From positions 39,482 to 103,481 of the forward strand of contig NZ_MTAW01000138.1 in NCBI RefSeq assembly GCF_002154725.1: a stretch of DNA of 64,000 nt, written 5' to 3'. Below the pieces are notes generated by a model. The model was not told the origin of the DNA. It made no database searches and worked only from the letters and a program-made list of their open reading frames with translations. Every line of letters starts with the position of its first letter. Within the stretch, counting starts at the first letter, position 1. Made by a program: the position numbers and the translations under genes. The stretch comes from Nostoc sp. 106C (lineage in GTDB: Bacteria > Cyanobacteriota > Cyanobacteriia > Cyanobacteriales > Nostocaceae). Shown piece after piece: positions 8,945 through 17,269 of this stretch.

Positions 8945-9059
8945 GTTTTGATGTGCAATGTTCGTGCTTTTAGCTTCAAGTTTCGCCTTCTGAACTAGAA
9001 AATACTCGTTTTGAAGTGCAAGGTTCATGCTTTTAGCTTCAAGTTTCGCCTTCTGAACT
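8945..9059. repeat. Two-copy tandem repeat, 63-bp period
   Basis: Bases 8945-8996 and 9008-9059 are 52-base copies with three differences, 63 bases apart. Each ends in TTTCGCCTTCTGAACT. The repeat is in the gene-free region behind mreD and shows no open frame. Confidence 0.8.
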
Positions 9060-9105
9060 CAAATGATGCAGCTTTGAAGACTTCCAATTAAGAAAATGCC
9101 CAAAT

Positions 9106-9172
9106 CGTAGGGGCACGATACCGATATAAATGTCTGTTTTACCAAAAGTTTTTGGATGCCGTGCTCCTACAG
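9106..9172. repeat. Small inverted-repeat element
   Basis: GTAGGGGCACG (9107-9117) is an inverted copy of CGTGCTCCTAC (9160-9170) with one mismatch, framing about 42 AT-rich bases. Such GTAGGGGCACG-ended palindromes recur in Nostocales genomes and may be non-autonomous mobile elements. Only one copy is visible in this window. Confidence 0.5.
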
Positions 9173-9352
9173 ACCGGATAATTCATGTTTTGGTCTTCCT
9201 TTATAATCGGAACCTAAACCCTCAAAACAAGGGATGAGGGCGATAAAAAACAGAATATTTTGATACATAGGCAGACAATATTATTGTGTTTTTACCCCAT
9301 TGTGCTGAACCATGCTTAATTTTTGCGCTCAAATTGCCATGTGCGATCGCTT

Positions 9353-9625
9353 TTAATTACGAATTAATGGATTCTCAAACAAAAGATAATCTATATTGCT
9401 GCCATTGGCATTTTCCCCTTTCCTAGCTCCCACAGGGTCACTGGATTTCGCCCGTTCATGAAATCGCCCATCGGGGTCATAGACACCATGCCCATCAAAG
9501 TGGACAATATCAGTCGATGGTAAGCGTGAGTCTTCTAAGCGGGTGACTAAATTATCCAATGTCGCCGGACGCAAAAATTCTACCTCAATTCTTTCTCCTG
9601 CTTCGCCTGTATGCGTGAGGCTCAT
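9353..9625 (-). pseudogene. Remnant of a CHAT-domain (caspase-like) protein
   Basis: The 90 residues contain VEFLRPATLDNLVTRLEDSRLPSTDIVHFDGHGVYDPDGRF and GSNIDYLLFENP, the central part of a CHAT peptidase domain including the HFDGHG histidine motif. Intact CHAT proteins carry a downstream catalytic Cys and usually N-terminal TPRs; both are missing. Just upstream, a different frame reads GYLNLQQFLTLLIESMNE and may be more of the same gene after a frameshift. I call it a fragment rather than a working gene; a short expressed peptide from ATG 9625 cannot be excluded. Confidence 0.7.
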
Positions 9626-9758
9626 TCATACTTTCAATCAGCAACGTCAAAAATTGCTGTAAATTAAGATAACCAAAAGTAAAACCTGAATATTACTGTT
9701 AAAAGATCGCCCAAAAGACCAGCTAGCGTGGAAAATATTGAGAGTGTTACCCAAAATT

Positions 9759-10943
9759 ATGAATAATTCTCCTGCGATCGCTCAAGTAGATGCATCTCTA
9801 CCTAACTACACTCCAGAAAATACGCTGCCACTGGATTCGACTGAGAAAAGGATAGGCAGTGATTTTGATTCTCGCATGATGCGGCGATGTTTGGAACTCG
9901 CCCGTCGCGCTTTGGGGCGCACTTCACCAAATCCGTTAGTAGGTGCAGTGGTTGTCAAAGATGGGGAGATAGTTGGGGAAGGGTTTCATCCTCGTGCTGG
10001 TGAACCTCATGCGGAAGTTTTTGCTTTGAGAGCAGCAGGAGAGAGCGCTCGTGGTGCTACAGTTTATGTCAATCTCGAACCTTGCAATCACTATGGACGC
10101 ACTCCGCCTTGTTCGGAAGGGTTAATCGCTGCTGGTGTAGCAAAGGTGGTGGTGGGTATGGTAGACCCAAATCCACTAGTAGCGGGTGGCGGCATTGCTC
10201 GTTTACGTGCAGCGGGTATAGAAGTGTTAGTGGGTATAGAAGAAACAGCCTGCCAACAACTCAACGAAGCTTTTGTGCATCGCATTCTTTATAAACGCCC
10301 TTTAGGTATTTTGAAATATGCCATGACTTTGGATGGCAAAATTGCTACTACTTCTGGTCACAGTGCTTGGGTGACAAACCAAGACGCCCGCAGTGAAGTA
10401 CATCAACTGCGGGCGTCTTGCGATGCAATAATTGTTGGCGGTAATACAGTGCGACAGGACAATCCTTACCTAACCAGCCATCAGGTAGGGTCCCATAATC
10501 CCTTGCGGGTGGTCATGAGTCGCCATCTAAACTTGCCAGAAAATGCTCACCTATGGCAAACAGCTGAGGCTCCTACTTTGGTGTTGACAGAGGTAGGTGC
10601 TAACTCCAATTTTCAAGAATTGTTACGGCAACAGGGAGTGGAGGTGGTGGAGTTCACTTCACTCACACCAGATAATGTCATGGCGCACTTATATGAACGG
10701 GGTTTTTGTAGCGTATTGTGGGAATGTGGTGGGACTTTAGCAGCTAGTGCGATCGCGGGGAGAGCGGTGCAAAAAATTCTTGCCTTTATTGCTCCTAAAA
10801 TCATTGGTGGTAGTAATGCTCCCACGCCAGTAGGCGATTTGGGTTTTACCACTATGACCGAAGCTTTGCCCCTAGAAAATGTCCGTTGGCGTGTAGTGGG
10901 TTCTGATTGCTTGGTGGAAGGTTATTTGCCCCGACAAAGTTAG
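9759..10943 (+). CDS. ribD: Bifunctional riboflavin biosynthesis deaminase/reductase RibD
   Basis: Catalyses deamination of the pyrimidine intermediate and NADPH reduction of the ribose in riboflavin synthesis. The N-terminal deaminase domain has SPNPLVGAVVVKDG, the zinc motif HAEVFAL, and PCNHYGRTPPC. The reductase domain follows from about residue 150 (LGILKYAMTLDGKIATTSGHSAWVT, DAIIVGGNTVRQDNP). The frame is open further upstream to a TTG at 9738; I prefer the ATG at 9759. Compared with typical RibD the N-terminus carries about 35-40 extra, poorly conserved residues, so a start at the MMRRC methionines near 9876 is also possible. Monocistronic, bordered by repeat-rich DNA. Confidence 0.93.
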   Translation: MNNSPAIAQVDASLPNYTPENTLPLDSTEKRIGSDFDSRMMRRCLELARRALGRTSPNPLVGAVVVKDGEIVGEGFHPRAGEPHAEVFALRAAGESARGATVYVNLEPCNHYGRTPPCSEGLIAAGVAKVVVGMVDPNPLVAGGGIARLRAAGIEVLVGIEETACQQLNEAFVHRILYKRPLGILKYAMTLDGKIATTSGHSAWVTNQDARSEVHQLRASCDAIIVGGNTVRQDNPYLTSHQVGSHNPLRVVMSRHLNLPENAHLWQTAEAPTLVLTEVGANSNFQELLRQQGVEVVEFTSLTPDNVMAHLYERGFCSVLWECGGTLAASAIAGRAVQKILAFIAPKIIGGSNAPTPVGDLGFTTMTEALPLENVRWRVVGSDCLVEGYLPRQS

Positions 10944-11004
10944 TCGTCAACAGCTTAGAGTTATCGCTTTTAACTACGGACTCATGCATTGTGACTAATT
11001 CCCA

Positions 11005-11220
11005 TTAACACTGTCGCTCATAAGCCAGATCGCGAATTAGGGAGAGCCGAGATTGAATATAATCACACAGAAAATCCGCTTCATTAGGTTCTAAGAATGC
11101 TTGGGTATTTGTCTGTTTTACCAACCATTGCACCAAGTTAGCATCGTCTAGCTGCAATAGGGTCTTGGTGTGAGCGGTTTCAACCACAGACCAAAGCTGA
11201 CGCATAATTGTAGGAGTCAT
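11005..11220 (-). CDS. Small conserved-looking hypothetical protein
   Basis: 71 residues, acidic and alpha-helical in appearance (RQLWSVVETAHTKTLLQLDDANLVQWLVKQTN; DYIQSRLSLIRDLAYERQC), with no membrane segment or signal peptide. I do not recognise a named domain, though it resembles short cyanobacteria-specific proteins. It lies convergent with ribD and 61 bases from it, and a clean ATG at 11220 follows a gene-free region. The even amino-acid composition argues for a real gene; function unknown. Confidence 0.6.
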   Translation of the reverse strand: MTPTIMRQLWSVVETAHTKTLLQLDDANLVQWLVKQTNTQAFLEPNEADFLCDYIQSRLSLIRDLAYERQC

Positions 11221-11799
11221 CAGACCTCAACTTAAGTATTAGCTTAGCTGTTTTCAGATTACACAATTCTGACAACAGATTACGGCCTGAATGTAGAAGC
11301 TGAGACAAGTATTATTAATAGCTTAATAAACCGATTTATAACTTTATGAAGATTAAGAATTAGTAATCCCAATCGGCAGATGTCACTAATAGTTTTACTA
11401 AAATTTTCAGGTATATATACTTAAATTATCTTAAATCGTGGTTTTTTAATCGGAAGAAAAAATAATATTATTCTGTCCACTCAGAACTTCAGAATGCAAA
11501 GGCTCGCCGCAGTAATTACGCAAAACTTTGCCATTGTTTGATTCCACTTCCTTGGTTGCGAAAGTATGTAAAAATAAACATTAGAAATTTTTCTCTGCCC
11601 AAAATTAAATAAGAAGAATTTTTACTGAAATTAAGTTAAATTATAAAAACACTTTTTATGCCTTTGGGAGGAAGAGAAATATAAATATTTTGTGTTCGTG
11701 ATGAGCAGTATAACAAATTACGATTAAATTTTGCAATATTTAGTTATCAGTTATCAATAACACCAAAATTTACTGGTATTTCTCAACCTCACATTGTTT
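11221..11799. other. AT-rich intergenic region; nothing recognised
   Basis: About 580 AT-rich bases between two minus-strand genes. I see no reading frame, strong hairpin or repeat worth naming. Confidence 0.5.
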
Positions 11800-12186
11800 T
11801 TAATCTTTGTACTCTACCCAGCTATTAGGTGTTTCAGAAACTCGGACTTTCAATTCCACATCTAGTGGTAAACGCTTCTTGGTTTGATCATAAATATACA
11901 TAGCAATCATCTCCGCAGTTGTTTCGTATTCAGGAGGTAAGACTTCGTTGAGAACACAATGGTCGAGTCCACCCTTGGTTACGTCTTGTTTAGCCCAACG
12001 TAAGGTTCTAAAGTCAGCCACCATGACTGGGTGTGGGCAATACTCCGAAGAGTGCAACTGTGATGATTTTGCCTCAACTCTAACTTTATAAGTATGCCCG
12101 TGCATCCGACCACAAGGGCCATCGTAATCTTTGATGTAGTGAGCGCTATCAAAAGTAAATTCTGTTGTTAATTTCCATTCGGGCAT
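11800..12186 (-). CDS. queD: 6-carboxy-5,6,7,8-tetrahydropterin synthase QueD family
   Basis: A 128-residue member of the PTPS/QueD family. It shows FDSAHYI with the first zinc His, GPCGRMHGHTYKVRVEA with the catalytic Cys (spacing C-GRM-HGH) and the other two zinc His, MVADFRTLRW, LDHCVLNEV, and TTAEMIAMYIYDQ. QueD converts dihydroneopterin triphosphate to 6-carboxytetrahydropterin for queuosine tRNA modification; close relatives make other pterins, which cyanobacteria also glycosylate. No other queuosine gene is nearby. Start ATG at 12186. Confidence 0.88.
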   Translation of the reverse strand: MPEWKLTTEFTFDSAHYIKDYDGPCGRMHGHTYKVRVEAKSSQLHSSEYCPHPVMVADFRTLRWAKQDVTKGGLDHCVLNEVLPPEYETTAEMIAMYIYDQTKKRLPLDVELKVRVSETPNSWVEYKD

Positions 12187-12871
12187 TTTGACATTACCGC
12201 GTAGTCTATGATGAATAAATACTCATGTCACCTTATCTGATTAACAACCACAACCAGATATTTACAAGTATTGCTTAATTGTTGTTTGTATGACCATGAA
12301 GTGATTTGCTAGATAAATTATCGCAGAGTGCGTAGACGCGTAGCGGTGAGTAGGTCGCAGCCTTGGACGCCACTTGCTACCATGCGGGAAGCCAGTCCGC
12401 GTCTAAAAGCCGGCAAACCCTTTCGGCTGTTGCTCATGGGGGAAAACCCCAAGACCGCACTGCCTCATCCACGCAGTGGCTCCACTTTGCGTCGATTGCG
12501 TTAGCGCACAGCGCTAGCGACGTAGGAGCGTCATCCCCGCACCCTTACTTACTGCAAAGCAGAACTCGCAGAATAGGGCTTGTTTATTCTTCAAGCCTAC
12601 TTTTGTGCAATGGACTACATTGCCAGTAGATACGAATGTAATTAACCTGAGCTCGGGATAAGAAATCCTCAAACCCTTTGATTTTGCGTTGTCCGGTCTG
12701 AAGCTTGGTTTTCATATATTCTCAATAAGGCATGTTGTTGATATTAATCTCATTTGTAAACCTTATTGACGCAACGATTCCACTTTAATCACTTCTTTTA
12801 CGACTTAGAATTTTTCTCAATCTATACACAATAAGCTTTTTAGCTTCTGGCTTAACCCGAACTCAGGTTAA
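12187..12871. other. Gene-free accessory region made largely of repeats and a small inverted-repeat element
   Basis: The first part (about 12320-12560) is dispersed-repeat sequence and the last part (12639-12874) an inverted-repeat element; both are listed separately. An 88-codon frame at 12363-12629 merely translates the repeats. Confidence 0.6.
12320..12560. repeat. Dispersed palindromic repeat, copy with relatives in glsF and at the right end
   Basis: Bases 12416-12467 match 63868-63919 at 48 of 52 positions; both begin AACCCTTTCGGC and include TTGCTCATGGGGGAAA. Bases 12493-12533 closely match 47871-47910 inside glsF, sharing TGCGTTAGCGC and AGGAGCGTCA. So this site carries a composite of two units of a repeat family scattered through the genome. 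Confidence 0.8.
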
Positions 12872-12874
12872 TTA
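12639..12874. mobile_element. 236-bp inverted-repeat element (MITE or internally deleted IS)
   Basis: The 24 bases at 12639-12662 are an inverted copy of 12851-12874 with two mismatches; the ends read TAATTAACCTGAG followed by (C/T)TCGGG. The interior has no transposase frame, so it is non-autonomous or a remnant. I see no clear target duplication. The right end reaches into the adjacent NB-ARC gene and supplies its TAA stop, suggesting that insertion truncated it. Confidence 0.65.
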
Positions 12875-14203
12875 TTCAATTTCCCTGGTAGGAATTTCGC
12901 AGCATATCTGACCAATAAGTTTGTCAGTAAAGTATTCCATTACCAGAGTCTGTTGCGTATAATTACCCGATTGCTGTTCAATGAGCGATCGCCTTTGCAA
13001 AGACAAAAGCGCTTCTAGTAATTCTCGCTCAGAGATGTGCGGAACGAGACACTGTTGTAATTCTTTAAGCGTTACCCAATTTTGTTTGACTGCTAGCGAG
13101 TACATCACTTGCTTCTCGTTAGCAGATAGGCGATGAAATTGTTGCTCTAATATTTCCCAGAGATCGCCAAAAACAACTGGACTTTGCTGTAAAAATTGGG
13201 AAATATTGCCATCAAAGAGGTACTGGATCGTTGTTGCAACAATTTTCAAAGCTAAAGGATTACCTGTATAGCGCTGAATTAGTTTGTCGCATTCAACTGT
13301 TGAATCTACTAATCCCTTAGTGGCAAGAATTTGTTGTGATTCTACTTGGGACAAACCAGTTAATTGCAGCGATCGCACTGGCAGAGTCTCACCTTCCCTA
13401 GCTGTAAAACCACTTGGTGTCTCGCGACTAGTAAATACTAGGCAACTTTGATGAACTTCATCTCCTACTCGTCTGAGAAGTTGACCATATCCTTCATATC
13501 CAGCGCAATAGTGCCCTGCGGTTTCCCCACTTTGCAAAATTGATTCGATATTATCCAATAGAAGCAGGCATCGTTGGGAGCGCAAGTATTTAATCAGACA
13601 GGAAATTTGACCGTCTATAGTTTCTGGGAAATTCGCTTCTGTTTGCTGGGAGATGAACAAAATTAACTCCCGCATGAGGTCAACAATTGGTAGGCTATTT
13701 CGGATACTACGCCAAATTACGAAATCAAACTGGCTCTGTAACTGCTCTGCAACCTTCACAGACAAAGCTGTTTTGCCAATCCCACCCATCCCTAACAGCA
13801 TCACCAAGCGGCATTTTTCATCGACAATCCACTGTCGCAGTAATGCTTGTTCTACTGTACGTCCATAGAACATAGAAACATCAATTGCTTCTCCCCAGTC
13901 TTGTTGTTGCTGGAAGCTAGGGATTTGAAATGCTGTGGTGGTAGAGAGTTGTGATTCTGTTTGCGCAAGATTGGAATAATAACGTCGCAAAACTGTTTTG
14001 ACGTTACTTTTAGCAATATTTTCTCCCAATGCTTTTGAGAGGGTCTGCCATAACCGGAACCCTACGTCTCGGATGTAATCATCGTCATAACCTGAGTTTT
14101 CGGCAATCTCTGCATAGGTGTAGCCTTTCCAACACAATTTAAGTACTAACTCTTGGATATTACTTAAATGCTTTTTTTGCAACACTCTATCTAAGACCAC
14201 CAT
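12872..14203 (-). CDS. NB-ARC (STAND-type) ATPase with vMAP-N-like DNA-binding N-terminus, likely truncated
   Basis: 443 residues. Residues 1-75 form a helix-turn-helix-like region (LSNIQELVLKLCWKGYTYAEIAENSGY) like the vWA-MoxR-associated N-terminal domain found in cyanobacteria. An NB-ARC domain follows with Walker A GMGGIGKT (138-145), Walker B CLLLLDNIE (about 213-221), TSRETPSGF, and the GNPLALKIVATTI GxP motif, then a winged-helix region. Family members normally continue into WD40 or TPR repeats that sense a signal. Here the protein stops right after the winged helix, and the stop codon lies in the terminal repeat of the neighbouring 236-bp element. Such switches may take part in signalling or conflict systems. 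Whether this short form works is uncertain. Confidence 0.8.
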   Translation of the reverse strand: MVVLDRVLQKKHLSNIQELVLKLCWKGYTYAEIAENSGYDDDYIRDVGFRLWQTLSKALGENIAKSNVKTVLRRYYSNLAQTESQLSTTTAFQIPSFQQQQDWGEAIDVSMFYGRTVEQALLRQWIVDEKCRLVMLLGMGGIGKTALSVKVAEQLQSQFDFVIWRSIRNSLPIVDLMRELILFISQQTEANFPETIDGQISCLIKYLRSQRCLLLLDNIESILQSGETAGHYCAGYEGYGQLLRRVGDEVHQSCLVFTSRETPSGFTAREGETLPVRSLQLTGLSQVESQQILATKGLVDSTVECDKLIQRYTGNPLALKIVATTIQYLFDGNISQFLQQSPVVFGDLWEILEQQFHRLSANEKQVMYSLAVKQNWVTLKELQQCLVPHISERELLEALLSLQRRSLIEQQSGNYTQQTLVMEYFTDKLIGQICCEIPTREIE

Positions 14204-14753
14204 TGCTTGCTCAAAAGTTAATTCTATGACTCCCCCATAAAATGTTCTTACCTCAAAGCTACATACATTTATCGGAGGTTTATCAAAATTTTATGCAGCT
14301 AAGTCAGAAGTCTTTATTTCATGGCAGTTTTTCTTTTAATATGGCATCACCCTGTACTTGGCATCAAGACAATTATTGCCAATAGAGTACTCTACCTTGA
14401 CCAAAACTCTTCTACTGATGATTGGTTGCGACCTGAAAGCCAAATAGTACTCTGGAGTCATCACCTCAAAGTATTTTGACTTTTCCACAGTAGTACTAGC
14501 CTCTCACCCTTTGCCCTACCAAATTGAATGCACACAATTGAGTAACCGCTAGAGACGCTGAAATGTAGAGGCCGCAGCACTAAAAATCCCCTCAGTGCAT
14601 CGGGAAAACCAAAACATCACTGAGGGGATACTTTTTATCAAAGAAATATCTCCAAAATTTCACACCACTCTAACCCTTGATCAATGCAGGTAATATGTTA
14701 TAATCATCTGCGTTGATTAATGGTTGCTAACCATGACCCAAAAAGGCCATTGG
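14204..14753. other. Intergenic region with one terminator
   Basis: About 550 bases. It holds the hairpin at 14586-14629 (listed separately) and presumably the promoter of the NB-ARC gene. I see no gene. Confidence 0.5.
14586..14629 (-). terminator. Intrinsic terminator downstream of the DUF6761-like gene
   Basis: ATCCCCTCAGTG (14586-14597) pairs with CACTGAGGGGAT (14618-14629), a perfect 12-bp stem with a 20-base loop. On the minus strand the stem is followed by TTTTTA, as expected for an intrinsic terminator. It lies about 125 bases beyond the stop of the gene at 14754-15008. Confidence 0.7.
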
Positions 14754-15008
14754 TTAGTAGTAATCGTGTTGTGGTTCTGGTTCTGGTTGCGTCATCGCAA
14801 AATTTGATGCATCGTACAAGTAGCGGCTGGCTTCCTCTTCTAGGCGATGAATCAGATAAGGCTCAATGGCGTTCCCGTGTCGCAGCGCGGCTAAATATCC
14901 ATCCAAATACATCCGCATATCGTCCATACGATAACCGCGATTCCATAACTCGACGAAGGCGTCGGTAATTCTTTGGTAATAGCGGATGGTTTGTGTGTCT
15001 TGGAGCAT
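14754..15008 (-). CDS. Small cyanobacterial protein, DUF6761-like
   Basis: 84 residues: MLQDTQTIRYYQRITDAFVELWNRGYRMDDMRMYLDGYLAALRHGN, then IEPYLIHRLEEEASRYLYD and a Pro/Glu/Tyr-rich tail. I recognise the pattern from a short, widely conserved cyanobacterial family of unknown function (DUF6761). No signal peptide, membrane helix or catalytic motif is seen; it looks like an all-helical cytosolic protein. The long spacer to the regulator gene on the other side contains a stable hairpin in its probable leader. Confidence 0.82.
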   Translation of the reverse strand: MLQDTQTIRYYQRITDAFVELWNRGYRMDDMRMYLDGYLAALRHGNAIEPYLIHRLEEEASRYLYDASNFAMTQPEPEPQHDYY

Positions 15009-15562
15009 AACTGCTGAATTAATCTCTTTGGAATGAGAATTGTAAATGATTCACGCGGAAATGTGAAGTGTCACTTTCCCCTCGGCATTGAGTCAAAATC
15101 AATATCTCTATTTTGGGCATTACCCTCCAGCAGCTACAACGTATTTTGATCCTATTCCAGAAAGCATGGAATAGGATTATTTGGTAAGCTATTTTTATAA
15201 TTTCGTCCGTCAACATCCCAGCTTTCCTGAGGAATGGTAAAGACGACTTCCGCAAGATGCAATCGGCTGTTACCATAAGGCTGGAATATAGCTTTGGTAA
15301 TGATGAGCTTTTTTGGTAATCGTTTTTTGGTACATTACCTGCTTGTGGGAGCTAGGATGTTTAAGTAGAACTAATTTCAATAAGTCTAACAAAAATTTAA
15401 GAATATTACTAATCGGCTTGGGGCGAAGCATAAGTTAAACTTTTAGCCAATATTGCTATCAGGAAATGTAAAGCCAATAGTAATTGGAGTAACAAAGGCT
15501 ACAAAACCTTGGGCATGGGCTTGTTACTTTGAAAGTCATCAACGCTAAGGGGTCTTGCCACC
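15009..15562. other. Divergent intergenic region with an isolated hairpin
   Basis: It separates the DUF6761-like gene from the response regulator. ATCCTATTCCA (15149-15159) pairs perfectly with TGGAATAGGAT (15167-15177), an 11-bp stem with a 7-base loop, about 140 bases upstream of the small gene. The 85-codon minus-strand frame at 15019-15276 runs through this hairpin and looks spurious. Confidence 0.5.
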
Positions 15563-16333
15563 GTGGGTTCGGTTTGTATTGAAATCGTTGAGGGGAATCC
15601 TCATCTGAGGTCGTTGCTAGGTTGGCACTTACAACAGTTGGAATACCGGGTACACCAAGCCGCCAGCATATATCAAGCAAGGGAAGTGTTTTTGAGCCAG
15701 CAACCAACACTGGTAATTCTTGATGCTGATTTGCCTGATGGTGATGGCATTGAGTTTTGTCGTTGGTTGCACCGTCAGCAACAGCCTTTAATTCTCATGC
15801 TCTCTGCTCGTACTAATGAAGCTGATATTGTTGCAGGTTTAAAAGCGGGAGCAGATGATTACTTGAGCAAACCTTTTGGGATGCAAGAGTTTCTAGCAAG
15901 GGTAGAAGCATTAATTCGTCGCAACCGGACACCTGTTGCACCAGCTTATCTAGATTATGGTGCCTTGCAAATTGATTTAGTGCAGCGTCGAGTCAGATTT
16001 CAAGGAGAGTTTATCGACTTAACACCTCAAGAATTTAGTTTACTATACGTTTTGGCCCAAGCTGGAGGAGTGCCTCTATCTAGGTCAGAATTGCTACGAA
16101 GAGCTTGGCCTGACGCTATTGACAATCCGCGTACTATTGATACTCATGTTTTATCGTTACGGAAAAAAGTTGAACTTGATCCTAGACAACCTAGTTTAAT
16201 TCAAACCATCCGTAATGTGGGATACCGATTTAACATGGAAATTTTGAATTCCAATCTTCCTCAATCACCAACAAAGTTGGCTAAAGAGAGATTTAGCAAT
16301 CAACGCTCAACTCTTAGTACTCAACGCGTATAA
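15563..16333 (+). CDS. OmpR-family response regulator (possibly NrrA/Rre37-like)
   Basis: 256 residues with a receiver domain and a winged-helix DNA-binding domain. In the receiver, VEGNPHLRSLLGWHL replaces the usual acidic pair with one Glu (E9). The phosphoacceptor Asp is in LVILDADLPDGDG (D52 or D54), Thr/Ser in MLSARTNEAD, and Lys in YLSKPFG. The output domain has LTPQEFSLLYVLAQ, RSELLRRAWP, TIDTHVLSLRKKVE and IRNVGYRF. It starts with GTG at 15563 after AAGGGG. The sequence reminds me of the nitrogen-responsive regulators NrrA (Nostoc) and Rre37 (Synechocystis), which activate carbon catabolism genes; I cannot confirm this. No histidine kinase is adjacent. Confidence 0.88.
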   Translation: MGSVCIEIVEGNPHLRSLLGWHLQQLEYRVHQAASIYQAREVFLSQQPTLVILDADLPDGDGIEFCRWLHRQQQPLILMLSARTNEADIVAGLKAGADDYLSKPFGMQEFLARVEALIRRNRTPVAPAYLDYGALQIDLVQRRVRFQGEFIDLTPQEFSLLYVLAQAGGVPLSRSELLRRAWPDAIDNPRTIDTHVLSLRKKVELDPRQPSLIQTIRNVGYRFNMEILNSNLPQSPTKLAKERFSNQRSTLSTQRV

Positions 16334-16431
16334 AGCGAATTAGGGAAATAAATAAGGGAGGACAAAAAATTTAAAATTCAAAATTATGACAAATGACTAT
16401 TGACCCTTATCTATTGCTTTTTGATTCTTGA

Positions 16432-17253
16432 CTAACTCCATTCCTCAGAGGCTTGAGCTTCTGCGTGCGTCAAGCTTGCTCGTAAGTTAAACCAGTTGAT
16501 TTCAGAGGCGGTTTGATCTGCTAACAACCGACCTTTCTCTAAGTGTAATAGTCGTGTACAAAATAACTGTGCTAATTCTAGCTGGTGATTTACCATCAAA
16601 ATCGTGGTGTCATGAGTGAGAGCCATCTGAGTTAAGACTTCCATCAGACGGGAGGCTGTACCAGCATCTAAGGCAGAGGTAGGCTCGTCTAATAGTAAAA
16701 TTTTTGGTTGGATGACTAAAGCACGTGCGATCGCTACTAGCTGTCGCTGTCCAGCCGAAAGTTGCACTTCAGTGCGTTCTAACCAATCATTGGGAATATG
16801 CAATTGTTCTACCCAATGACTAACTCGCTGCTGAATTGTCTGCTTGGGTAACCCACGCAAAACTAGTGGATAAGCCAAAGCTTGCTCAACTGTCATTCCC
16901 AAAAGCTTAAACTCTTGCAATACCAGTGTCACTACCTGACGTAACTGCACTACAGGAATTTGATGATATTCCTGATTCTCCAGAAATATTTTGCCACTAG
17001 TAGGTTCAATTAGTCGGTTAATCAGCTTAAATAGCGCGGTTTTCCCCGCGCCTGCTGGACCAATAATGGCAATGCGATCGCCTGGGATTACCTCAAAAGT
17101 AATATCCTGCAATATTGGGTAGCCTTTGTGGTTACCGGAAATTTGGGTTTTGAGCTTCGTAAACAGATTGATTTGCTCTAGCCGGAGTATGGCTTTCGGG
17201 ATGACATTATCCAAGTTCAAATTTGATTTACTTAACCTGATGGAAATGAGCAA
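16432..17253 (-). CDS. ABC transporter ATP-binding protein
   Basis: 273 residues with a complete ABC ATPase: Walker A GPAGAGKT near residue 64, Q-loop VLQEFKLLGMTV, signature LSAGQRQLVAIARAL (Ala in place of the usual Gly), Walker B ILLLDEPTSALD, and H-loop MVNHQ. It has no membrane domain of its own. The reading frame has no ATG at its 5' end; it opens right after a stop and a TTG at 17253 is the most upstream start, so the true start may lie slightly inside. It ends 98 bases from the convergent regulator gene and lies 16 bases downstream of a small membrane-protein gene, its only candidate partner. Substrate unknown. Confidence 0.85.
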   Translation of the reverse strand: MLISIRLSKSNLNLDNVIPKAILRLEQINLFTKLKTQISGNHKGYPILQDITFEVIPGDRIAIIGPAGAGKTALFKLINRLIEPTSGKIFLENQEYHQIPVVQLRQVVTLVLQEFKLLGMTVEQALAYPLVLRGLPKQTIQQRVSHWVEQLHIPNDWLERTEVQLSAGQRQLVAIARALVIQPKILLLDEPTSALDAGTASRLMEVLTQMALTHDTTILMVNHQLELAQLFCTRLLHLEKGRLLADQTASEINWFNLRASLTHAEAQASEEWS

Positions 17254-17269
17254 GAATTAGATTTATTGT

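Larger units (their letters stand above)
8822..9352. other. Gene-free stretch with a terminator and two repeat structures
   Basis: Apart from the hairpin at 8896-8924, the tandem repeat at 8945-9059 and the inverted repeat at 9106-9172, all listed separately, I see no gene in this stretch. Confidence 0.5.

Noticed and set aside
12363..12629. 88-codon plus-strand frame
   Set aside because: Translates dispersed repeats found elsewhere in non-coding DNA.
15019..15276. 85-codon minus-strand frame
   Set aside because: Crosses a perfect hairpin and has no recognisable content.
15260..15345. NtcA-like GTA...TAC near the regulator gene
   Set aside because: The spacing is 12 instead of 8 bases, so it does not fit the consensus.
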